Shown here one piece after another: positions 1 through 6,482 of a stretch of DNA of 10,871 bases (positions within the stretch are counted from its first letter, which is position 1; each line of letters begins with the position of its first letter). Below the pieces are notes generated by a model. It made no database searches. It worked only from the letters and a program-made list of their open reading frames with translations, and was not told where the DNA came from. This DNA comes from Deltaproteobacteria bacterium (GTDB lineage Bacteria; Desulfobacterota; DSM-4660; Desulfatiglandales; B25-G16), in assembly GCA_020355145.1 (NCBI GenBank), contig CP070660.1, positions 44,510 through 55,380 on the forward strand. Direction: 5' to 3'. The position numbers were made by a program, and so were the translations under genes.

Positions 1-268
1 TGGTCTCGGTAATATCAAAATCAGCAATGACCACATCCTTCATAGGTCTGGTTGCCACAATATCCCCTGGCGTTCGGCCCAACATGGTCTTTGCCTCTTT
101 TCCTACGGCCAGTATCTTGTTTCCCTTGTTCCCTACTTTCCTCAAGGCTACCACAGAAGGCTCATTCAGGACTATCCCCCTGCCCTTAACGTAAACCAAT
201 GTATTGGCCGTACCCAAGTCAATGGCTAGGTCATTAGAAAATAAACCAAGTATAGGGTCTAATAACAT
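1..268 (-). CDS. mreB: Rod-shape-determining protein MreB, N-terminal part (cut by window edge)
   Basis: MreB is the bacterial actin homologue that polymerises under the inner membrane and guides the elongasome for lateral cell-wall synthesis. Eighty-nine codons are visible before the left edge cuts the gene. The translation starts MLLDPILGLFSNDLAIDLG and carries the actin-fold phosphate-1 motif DLGTANT (residues 17-23), then VYVKGRGIVLNEPSVVAL, all typical of MreB rather than DnaK or FtsA. The ATG (268-266) is preceded by AGAGAGGAG six bases upstream, which fixes the start. It is transcribed away from clpB, so the 395-bp region to its right holds both sets of control signals. The family is certain from the motif; the remaining roughly 255 residues, including the rest of the ATPase core, are outside the window. 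Confidence 0.95.
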   Translation of the reverse strand, partial: MLLDPILGLFSNDLAIDLGTANTLVYVKGRGIVLNEPSVVALRKVGNKGNKILAVGKEAKTMLGRTPGDIVATRPMKDVVIADFDITET

Positions 269-363
269 TAGAGTCTCCTCTCTAAAATCCTTATTTCCAA
301 AGCCGGCTTAAACCAATTGCATACTGTTTAATAATTCAGATCTATGACCAAGCACGTATCTCC

Positions 364-391
364 ATTTAGTATACTATATTTAGCATACCAT
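364..391. repeat. Two tandem 14-bp repeats with a palindromic core
   Basis: ATTTAGTATACTAT (364-377) is followed directly by ATTTAGCATACCAT (378-391), 12 of 14 bases identical, and a weaker third copy may start at 392. The first copy contains the palindrome AGTATACT. On the minus strand the copies read TATACT and TATGCT, which resemble -10 boxes for mreB, but no matching -35 boxes stand out. The position about 100 bp upstream of the mreB start suggests an operator or promoter array; this is inference. Confidence 0.5.
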
Positions 392-492
392 ATTTTGTCC
401 ATTAGAATATAGCTTTTTCACACAGCGACAGTCAAGGATTAAAAGTGTGATCCTCCAAGGCGCAAATAAAATCCTTTCAGGAGGGCTACATT

Positions 493-525
493 ATGAAGGA
501 AGGATATATTAAAAGTGAACAATAG
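493..525 (+). CDS. Possible 10-codon leader ORF upstream of clpB
   Basis: An ATG at 493 opens a 10-codon frame (MKEGYIKSEQ) ending in TAG, preceded by a near-perfect Shine-Dalgarno AGGAGGG (479-485) with seven bases of spacing. That is a better ribosome-binding site than many genes here have. A CCTCC at 452-456 could pair with the GGAGG at 480-484 and hide it. The peptide has no run of one amino acid typical of attenuation leaders, and the predicted clpB promoter (597-625) lies downstream of it, so a role in clpB control is not supported. It could be a chance occurrence. Confidence 0.22.
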   Translation: MKEGYIKSEQ

Positions 526-596
526 TCGAAGGATATACCTTCTAACCACGAGATAAGATCTTAGGGCAATAAGAATAACTTGAGGGAAAAGTATCA

Positions 597-625
597 TTGA
601 CAATCACCTATCCCATTCTTAACTT
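597..625 (+). promoter_or_regulatory. Candidate sigma-70 promoter of clpB
   Basis: A perfect -35 box TTGACA (597-602), a 17-bp spacer and a TAACTT -10 box (620-625, three of six consensus positions) would start transcription near 632. That leaves a short leader with the Shine-Dalgarno GGAGG (649-653) ten bases before the clpB ATG. I see no CIRCE element and no good sigma-32 CTTGAA/CCCCAT pair, so heat-shock control is not visible in the sequence. Confidence 0.45.
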
Positions 626-663
626 TTAGAACAAATAATATTACCTGTGGAGGAAAGGCAATT

Positions 664-3246
664 ATGCGCTTTGATAGATTTACACTCAAGGCCCAGGAGG
701 TTATTCAGAACGCTCAAGAGATAGCCTCAGAGAAAGGCCATCAACAGATCGAACCTGAGCATTTGCTCTATGCCCTCCTTGAACAGAGAGAGGGTATAAT
801 TCCATCACTTCTAGGGAAGATAGGTGTCAAGGAGGATGCCATCCTTCATGAGTTAAATAAGGCCCTGGATCAATTACCTTCTGTTAGCGGAGCTGGATAT
901 GGGGGTGCCTATATCTCACCTCGATCAAAAGGGCTATTTGATCAGGCCTTAAAAGAGGCTGCCCAGATGAAGGATGAATATGTGAGTGTAGAGCATATAT
1001 TCCTGGCAATAACCGAAGATAAAGAGGGAAAGGCGGCCAAAATCTTAGCCTCAAATGGATTAACTAGGGATACTATACTGAAGGCCCTACTAGATATAAG
1101 AGGTACCCAGAGGGTAACTGATGCAAATCCAGAGGATAAATACCAGGCTATAGAACGGTTTAGCTGTGATCTTACAGATATGGCTGAAAAGGATAAACTT
1201 GACCCTGTAATAGGTAGAGATGATGAAATCCGACGCGTGATCCAGGTTCTTTCCAGGAGGACAAAGAATAACCCGGTCCTAATAGGCGAGCCTGGAGTAG
1301 GCAAAACTGCCATTGCTGAAGGCCTGGCCCAGAGAATCGTTCATGGAGATGTCCCTGAAACCTTGAAAGACAAAAGGGTAGTGGCCCTTGATATGGGTGC
1401 GTTAATCGCTGGAGCAAAATATAGGGGGGAGTTTGAGGATAGGCTTAAGGCCTTTCTAAAGGAGGTTACGGATGCGGAGGGTTCTATAATCCTCTTTATT
1501 GACGAGCTTCATACCTTGGTAGGCGCTGGAGCGGCCGAAGGGGCAATGGATGCATCTAACATGCTAAAACCTGCCCTGGCCCGCGGCGAGCTCAGGTGCG
1601 TGGGGGCGACGACAATCAAGGAATACAGGAAAAACATAGAAAGGGATGCCGCCCTGGAGAGACGTTTTCAGCCAATCGTCGTAGAGGAACCCACTGTAGA
1701 GGACACCATATCCATACTACGTGGCCTTAAGGAGAAATATGAAGTCCACCATGGTGTCCGAATTAAGGACTCTGCGCTTGTCTCCGCCGCCGTGCTTTCA
1801 AACCGGTATATTACCGATCGTTTTCTCCCTGACAAGGCAATAGACCTGGTTGATGAGGCAACCAGCAGGCTGAGGATAGAGATAGATAGTCTGCCATCTG
1901 AGATAGATGACCTTAGGAGAAAGACTACCCAGCTTGAGATAGAGAGAGAGGCACTCAAGAAAGAGTCAGATAATCCCTCTAAACAACGTTTAAATAGGAT
2001 AGATGAGGAATTGAAAGGCCTCAAAGGACAGGCAGATGAGATGACCAGCCACTGGCGCAAGGAAAGGGAAATTATTGCCCGTATCCGGGAGATAAAAGAA
2101 AGGATAGATTCCGCCAAGTCAGAGGCCCAGCTTGCAGAGAGGCAGGGAGATCTGGCAAAGGCAGCAGAACTGAGATACAGTACTATACTACGGCTGGAAA
2201 AAGATCTGTCTGAGAAAAACAGCGAACTCACGGAGCTTCAGTCAAACAAAAAGATGCTCAAAGAAGAGGTAGACAGCGATGACATTGCACAGGTAGTCTC
2301 CAAATGGACCGGTATACCAATAGACAGGATGATGGAGGGCGAAAGGGAAAAGTTGCTCAAGATGGAGGATAGGATTGGAAAAAGGGTAATAGGACAGGGA
2401 GATGCTATAATCGCTGTAGCCAATGCTGTTCGGAGGGCACGTTCAGGACTTCAGGATCCAAACCGGCCCATAGGTTCATTTATGTTCCTTGGTCCAACCG
2501 GTGTAGGCAAAACAGAGCTTGCAAAGGCGCTGGCCGAATTCCTATTTGATGATGAACAATACATGATCAGGATAGATATGTCCGAATATATGGAGAAACA
2601 CTCAGTAGCCAGAATGATAGGGGCACCACCAGGCTATGTAGGCTATAAAGAAGGGGGATATCTAACCGAGTCGGTCCGGACACATCCTTATTCAGTAATC
2701 CTTCTTGACGAAATAGAGAAGGCCCATCCAGATGTATTCAATATCCTCCTTCAGATCTTAGACGATGGCAGGATGACCGATGGTAAGGGGAGGACCGTTG
2801 ATTTCAAAAATACGGTCCTGATCATGACATCCAATATTGGAAGCCAGATAATAAAGGAATTTGCCGGTAAGGATAGGGAAAAAATGGCCAGTGGTGTCAT
2901 GGAGATCCTGCGAGCAACCTTTAGGCCGGAATTCTTAAACAGGATCGACGAAACCATTATCTTTAACTCTCTCGGTAAGCAAGAGATAAAAAGGATCGTT
3001 GATATACAAATAGGACACTTAATGAGAAGGCTTCATGACCATAAGGTAAACCTTCAATTGACCAATGGGACCAGGGAATTTCTAGCTGATATTGGATTTG
3101 ATCCTGTCTATGGTGCAAGGCCCCTAAAGAGGGTTATCCAACATCACATTGAAGATGAGCTGGCATTAAGGATATTGAGTGGTGATGTGGCAGATGGAGA
3201 TACTGTTAACGTGGGTATGGCGGATGGAAAGATAGTATTCAGCTAA
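664..3246 (+). CDS. clpB: ATP-dependent disaggregase ClpB (Hsp100)
   Basis: ClpB is a cytoplasmic hexameric AAA+ machine that works with DnaK/DnaJ/GrpE to thread polypeptides out of aggregates. At 860 residues it has the usual family length and full architecture. The Clp N-domain covers about 1-145. Nucleotide-binding domain 1 has Walker A GEPGVGKT (208-215), Walker B ending D280-E281 and a pore-loop KYRG with Y253. The coiled-coil middle domain (about 405-530), which separates ClpB from ClpA, is rich in Glu, Lys and Arg. Domain 2 has Walker A GPTGVGKT (610-617), Walker B ending D682-E683 and the pore loop GYVGYKEGG from 657. There is no IGF/IGL loop for ClpP binding, as expected for ClpB. 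The start is supported by GGAGG ten bases upstream. htrA follows after 23 bp, suggesting a shared stress-response transcript. Confidence 0.98.
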   Translation: MRFDRFTLKAQEVIQNAQEIASEKGHQQIEPEHLLYALLEQREGIIPSLLGKIGVKEDAILHELNKALDQLPSVSGAGYGGAYISPRSKGLFDQALKEAAQMKDEYVSVEHIFLAITEDKEGKAAKILASNGLTRDTILKALLDIRGTQRVTDANPEDKYQAIERFSCDLTDMAEKDKLDPVIGRDDEIRRVIQVLSRRTKNNPVLIGEPGVGKTAIAEGLAQRIVHGDVPETLKDKRVVALDMGALIAGAKYRGEFEDRLKAFLKEVTDAEGSIILFIDELHTLVGAGAAEGAMDASNMLKPALARGELRCVGATTIKEYRKNIERDAALERRFQPIVVEEPTVEDTISILRGLKEKYEVHHGVRIKDSALVSAAVLSNRYITDRFLPDKAIDLVDEATSRLRIEIDSLPSEIDDLRRKTTQLEIEREALKKESDNPSKQRLNRIDEELKGLKGQADEMTSHWRKEREIIARIREIKERIDSAKSEAQLAERQGDLAKAAELRYSTILRLEKDLSEKNSELTELQSNKKMLKEEVDSDDIAQVVSKWTGIPIDRMMEGEREKLLKMEDRIGKRVIGQGDAIIAVANAVRRARSGLQDPNRPIGSFMFLGPTGVGKTELAKALAEFLFDDEQYMIRIDMSEYMEKHSVARMIGAPPGYVGYKEGGYLTESVRTHPYSVILLDEIEKAHPDVFNILLQILDDGRMTDGKGRTVDFKNTVLIMTSNIGSQIIKEFAGKDREKMASGVMEILRATFRPEFLNRIDETIIFNSLGKQEIKRIVDIQIGHLMRRLHDHKVNLQLTNGTREFLADIGFDPVYGARPLKRVIQHHIEDELALRILSGDVADGDTVNVGMADGKIVFS

Positions 3247-3269
3247 GTCTTCTCGGCAATTGTAATTTT

Positions 3270-4685
3270 ATGACAACTTTAGGCACTTATAACTTTAGGC
3301 ACTTAAGATCTATTCTTGAGTTCCTTTTCCCTGCCTTACTCTATCTTCTCCTTCTTCCACCGCTAAGCTGGGGAGATCAAGCCTTTCCTAGGGACAACGC
3401 TATAGTAAAGGCTGTCAGGAAGGTAGGCCCTGCTGTAATCAACATCAGCACCAGCAAGTTGGTGGAGAGAGGTGTTAACCCCTTTTTCTCCTGGGAAAAC
3501 GATGACTTCTTCAACAGATTCTTTAGGGATTTTTTTGAGCCCAGGAGAAGACAATATGTCCAGAATAGTCTTGGCTCTGGTGTCATCATTGATAGCACTC
3601 ACAAGTATATCCTGACAAATCACCATGTTATTGTAAGGGCATCTAAGATAACTATTACCTTGGCCAACCAACAAGAATTTGATGCAAGGGTAGTGGGGAC
3701 TGATCCGGAATCGGATCTGGCTGTCCTAAAAATCGAAACAGACACAGAGTTGCCGACGATTACCATGGGCAAATCAGATGACCTTATGATAGGAGAGACG
3801 GTAATTGCTATAGGTAATCCATTCGGTCTGTCTCACACCGTAACAACCGGGGTAATAAGCGCCCTAAACAGATCTGTTAGGACAGAAAATCATGTTTATC
3901 ATAATTTTATCCAGATAGATGCCTCTATTAACCCTGGAAACAGTGGCGGCCCCCTTCTTAATATCAATGGTGAGCTCATAGGCATCAATACAGCCATCTA
4001 TTCCGGGGCTGAGGGGATAGGCTTTGCCATACCGATCGACAGGGCAAAGAGGATTGTGGGCAACCTCATAGACTATGGGCGGGTTCATACTGCCTGGCTG
4101 GGTATCACAGTGCAGGGTCTAAACGAAAGCTTAATCAACTACTTCCATTTACCTGTAGACTACGGTGCCATAATCACAGAGATTCTCACTGGTTCACCGG
4201 CTAAGAAAAGTGGCCTAAAAAGGGAGGATATCATTACCGAACTCAACAGGAAAAAGATCAAATCCACTCTTGAGTTTTACGACCAACTATCTCAGTATAC
4301 TGCCAATGAGATGATTGATTTGGTTTTCTACAGGAATGGAAAAAGGCAAGAGATAAGCATCAGAGCTGCTCCATTCCCACCTGATCTTGCCCTTGATCTA
4401 TCATTTAAGAGGTTGGGCTTCAAGGTTGAAGAATTGAATAGGCCCTTGGCCGCCAAATATAGGCTGAGGGAGAAAAAGGGCCTGGTTATTGTGGCTATCA
4501 AAAAAGGCTCCCAGGCAGATAAGATAGGTCTCGAACCAGGTGATCTTGTCAGGGGAATAAACGATCTTTCAGTTAACACAAAAGAGGATTTTAAAGAGGC
4601 AGTTATTAGGTATAGACTCAAAGAGCGGATAACCATACTTATTCAAAGGGGATGGACTGTTTACTCTATCTCTTTCAAGATGTAA
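3270..4685 (+). CDS. Periplasmic serine protease HtrA/DegP family (DegQ-like), two PDZ domains
   Basis: This is a trypsin-fold protease/chaperone that degrades misfolded envelope proteins. The 471-residue product has a basic N-region, a hydrophobic signal segment (about 15-33), a protease domain (about 45-270) and two PDZ domains (about 275-365 and 380-470), so it is full length. The catalytic triad is H119 (TNHHV), D149 (SDLAVLKI) and S225 (GNSGGPL). The mature start is probably near residue 36, but no clean Ala-X-Ala cleavage site is seen, so a retained membrane anchor is possible. It lies 23 bp after clpB and probably shares its transcript. The only in-frame ATG has no recognisable Shine-Dalgarno and sits directly before a 15-bp direct repeat that keeps it in frame. 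The family call is secure; DegP versus DegQ versus MucD cannot be decided from sequence alone. Confidence 0.96.
   Translation: MTTLGTYNFRHLRSILEFLFPALLYLLLLPPLSWGDQAFPRDNAIVKAVRKVGPAVINISTSKLVERGVNPFFSWENDDFFNRFFRDFFEPRRRQYVQNSLGSGVIIDSTHKYILTNHHVIVRASKITITLANQQEFDARVVGTDPESDLAVLKIETDTELPTITMGKSDDLMIGETVIAIGNPFGLSHTVTTGVISALNRSVRTENHVYHNFIQIDASINPGNSGGPLLNINGELIGINTAIYSGAEGIGFAIPIDRAKRIVGNLIDYGRVHTAWLGITVQGLNESLINYFHLPVDYGAIITEILTGSPAKKSGLKREDIITELNRKKIKSTLEFYDQLSQYTANEMIDLVFYRNGKRQEISIRAAPFPPDLALDLSFKRLGFKVEELNRPLAAKYRLREKKGLVIVAIKKGSQADKIGLEPGDLVRGINDLSVNTKEDFKEAVIRYRLKERITILIQRGWTVYSISFKM
3275..3305 (+). repeat. 15-bp direct repeat inside the 5' end of the htrA-family gene
   Basis: AACTTTAGGCACTTA occurs at 3275-3289 and again, identical, at 3291-3305, a period of 16 bp. 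It lies in codons 2-12. Because 16 is not a multiple of three, the two copies are read in different frames (TTLGTY, then FRHL). Loss of one copy would turn the reading into ATG plus five codons and then TAA. Confidence 0.9.
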
Positions 4686-4831
4686 ACTCCCCCTTTTAAT
4701 TCCTCTATAATTGGGCCCCATAGCCCTTACCAGCTCCTACCGCTTAATCGCTTCAATCAACCTTCGCATAAAAAAGTTACAAACGCAAAAAAGACTTTTC
4801 TCCAGCTTAGACCTTTCCAGTGTAGCTATCC

Positions 4832-4854
4832 AGGGATGGGCAATATCCCTGCCC
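4832..4854 (+). other. Overlapping inverted repeats that could form an H-type pseudoknot
   Basis: AGGGAT (4832-4837) pairs with ATCCCT (4845-4850) around a loop that begins GGGCA (4838-4842). That loop is complementary to TGCCC (4850-4854), directly after the stem. The two helices are either alternatives or a compact pseudoknot. It lies about 150 bp downstream of the htrA-family stop. Function is unknown. Confidence 0.35.
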
Positions 4855-4904
4855 AATATTTAGGCCATTGATCCTTGCATCTATAAAAGGAAAAGATTTA
4901 GGGG

Positions 4905-4938
4905 AAAAAACAAGAAGATTTAAAAAAGAGAGTCTTGT
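4905..4938 (-). terminator. Weak candidate rho-independent terminator for the phosphatase gene
   Basis: Read on the minus strand, ACAAGA (4938-4933) pairs with TCTTGT (4915-4910) and is followed by a T-run down to 4905. The stem is only six A/T-rich pairs with a 17-base loop, and it lies about 90 bases beyond the stop codon, so this is a tentative call. Confidence 0.3.
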
Positions 4939-5028
4939 GAAGTAAGTGAAAGTTTGAAGTTTACCTGCCCGCCTCTGAAAAAGAGGTTATAGAGGAAGGG
5001 GGGGACCGCTGAAGAGTTCTTAAAGGGA

Positions 5029-5667
5029 CTAAAAATCGGGTTGAGCCTCCTCATCTGCTATTCCCTTCAAATGACAGGTGTCATTCATCATAGATAGCAC
5101 AAATCTCTCATCTGAATATTCAATCAAATTAATGCACCCTGTATCTTGTTTAATCTCCCAGAAATACGAGTTACTGAGGCCTAAAATTGCACATAGAAGA
5201 ACCTTGTTTATAACCCTGTGAGGAATGATAAGGATCGATCTACCGGCATTTTCTCTTAAGATCTCCTTAAGGGCACAAAAAGATCTTTCCCTTACCTCAT
5301 CAAGGGTTTCTCCCTTAGGGAACCTTACCAACTCCGGCCTTTCTTCCCATCTTGTGTATTGGTCCCTGTATCTTTCCCTTGCTTCATTAAATGTCAAACC
5401 CTCCCAATCACCGTAGCTTATATCAATTAATCCCTGAAAGGGCACTATTTCAATATTGAAAAATCTTGCAGTTGGCTGAGCGGTTTCAATGGAACGCCCG
5501 AGTGGACTTGTATAAATGGCATCGATGTTTTTATCCTTCAGGGCCTCAGCTATAGCTACTGCCTCCCTATGTCCCCTCTCATTTAACGGGATGTCTATTC
5601 TCCCCCTGAATGTTAGGTTTTTGTTCCACTCTGTCTGTCCATGTCTGACTAAATATACCTTTGTCAT
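5029..5667 (-). CDS. Histidine phosphatase superfamily protein (GpmB/CobC-like)
   Basis: This is a 212-residue member of the branch-1 histidine phosphatases, which transfer phosphate through a phosphohistidine. The nucleophile lies in LVRHGQTEWN (H9). R58 and E61 follow the YTSPLGRSIETA segment, and the second catalytic His is H150 in IIPHRV. The usual general-acid Glu of the L-x-E...WEG block appears to be Asp (D82 in LIDISYGDWEG), and the usual SHGG around the second His reads PHRV. The fold is clear, but the substrate is not: phosphoglycerate mutase, alpha-ribazole phosphatase (CobC) and broad-specificity phosphatases look alike at this level, and no cobalamin genes are nearby. The ATG has AGGAG six bases upstream. 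It is divergent from the IMP cyclohydrolase gene and convergent with the htrA-family gene. Confidence 0.93.
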   Translation of the reverse strand: MTKVYLVRHGQTEWNKNLTFRGRIDIPLNERGHREAVAIAEALKDKNIDAIYTSPLGRSIETAQPTARFFNIEIVPFQGLIDISYGDWEGLTFNEARERYRDQYTRWEERPELVRFPKGETLDEVRERSFCALKEILRENAGRSILIIPHRVINKVLLCAILGLSNSYFWEIKQDTGCINLIEYSDERFVLSMMNDTCHLKGIADEEAQPDF

Positions 5668-5768
5668 ATATGTCTCCTACCCCGGTACAGAACCAAACGG
5701 GTTTTAAGAAGGTCGTGAGCCCTTACACCATGCCACTGTTTTTCATAAAATTCAAGGCCTTATTTAGC

Positions 5769-5797
5769 TTGACAAAATGACATGCTCCTTTTACGCT
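5769..5797 (+). promoter_or_regulatory. Candidate sigma-70 promoter of the purH-kinase-regulator cluster
   Basis: TTGACA (5769-5774), a 17-bp spacer and TACGCT (5792-5797; three of six -10 positions) would give a leader of about 60 nt before the ATG at 5864. The -35 is perfect but the -10 is weak. An overlapping TTGTCA on the other strand may serve the divergent phosphatase gene, but I could not find a matching -10. Confidence 0.35.
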
Positions 5798-5863
5798 TCT
5801 TAATTTAGATAAACATCTGAGGAGCCTGGAAACCTTTAAGTTTTATCAAAAGGAGGGTGTAAA

Positions 5864-6457
5864 ATGAATAAGGTATCCACAGCCCTTATAAGTGTCACCG
5901 ATAAGGGTGGTATAGTTGAGTTTGCAAGATCTTTGGAGGGATTAGGCATAGAAATTCTTTCAACCGGGGGTACAGCTAGGACTATAAGGGATGGGGGGAT
6001 AAAGGTCTTGGATATATCTGAGTATACTGCCTTTCCTGAGATGATGGATGGCAGGGTTAAAACACTTCATCCAAAGGTACATGGCGGATTGTTGGGAAGG
6101 AGAGATAACCAACAAGATATTCAGATGATGCGTATCCATGGTATTAAAGATATAAACATGGTAGTAGTTAATCTGTATCAATTTGAACAAACGATCTCAA
6201 GGGAGGGATGCACCCTGGAAGAGGCTGTGGAGAACATCGATATAGGTGGCCCTTCCATGCTCAGGTCAGCGGCCAAAAATTTTAGGTATGTGACTGTTAT
6301 CGCTGACCCATCGGATTATCCCAAAGTATTAAAGGAACTCACGGAATCTGGTCAGACAACCTTAGAGACACGATTTGAACTGGCTAAAAAGGCCTTTAAC
6401 CATACCTGGCAATACGATAGGGCAATAAGCGATTATCTGGAAGGGGTAGAACTGTAG
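5864..6457 (+). CDS. purH: Stand-alone IMP cyclohydrolase (PurH N-terminal domain only)
   Basis: IMP cyclohydrolase closes the ring of FAICAR to give IMP, the last step of de novo purine synthesis. The 197 residues match only the MGS-like N-terminal domain of bifunctional PurH, which is normally about 520 residues with a C-terminal AICAR transformylase. Features include STGGTARTI (33-41), GRVKTLHPKVHGG (63-75), VVNLYQF (101-107), and IDIGGPSMLRSAAKN (125-139). Residues K66, Y105, D126 and K138 align with the active-site Lys, Tyr, Asp and Lys described for vertebrate ATIC. It ends cleanly at TAG-TGA just after the family's YDRAI segment, and the next gene starts 25 bp on with no transformylase remnant. 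It is therefore a natural single-domain form, not a frameshift; such split PurH proteins occur in deltaproteobacteria. GGAGG seven bases upstream supports the start. The transformylase must be elsewhere. Confidence 0.93.
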   Translation: MNKVSTALISVTDKGGIVEFARSLEGLGIEILSTGGTARTIRDGGIKVLDISEYTAFPEMMDGRVKTLHPKVHGGLLGRRDNQQDIQMMRIHGIKDINMVVVNLYQFEQTISREGCTLEEAVENIDIGGPSMLRSAAKNFRYVTVIADPSDYPKVLKELTESGQTTLETRFELAKKAFNHTWQYDRAISDYLEGVEL

Positions 6458-6482
6458 TGACCAAAAAAGGGGTTTAGGTAGT

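Larger units (their letters stand above)
4686..5028. other. Gene-free stretch between convergent htrA-family and phosphatase genes
   Basis: No convincing ORF, tRNA or promoter is seen in these 343 bp. It contains a possible pseudoknot (4832-4854), a weak minus-strand terminator (4905-4938), and a CCTCT/AGAGG hairpin (4972-4986) whose left arm can pair instead with a second AGAGG at 4991-4995. No clear rho-independent terminator directly follows the plus-strand stop at 4685. Confidence 0.6.

Noticed and set aside
280..663. CIRCE (HrcA) or sigma-32 control of clpB
   Set aside because: No TTAGCACTC/GAGTGCTAA pair is present, and CTTGAG near 579 has no CCCCAT-type -10 at proper distance.
1668..2231. 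187-codon minus-strand ORF inside clpB, and the other long antisense ORFs within clpB, the htrA-family gene and era
   Set aside because: They are shadows of strongly conserved genes, low in complexity (Ser/Leu rich) and without ribosome-binding sites.
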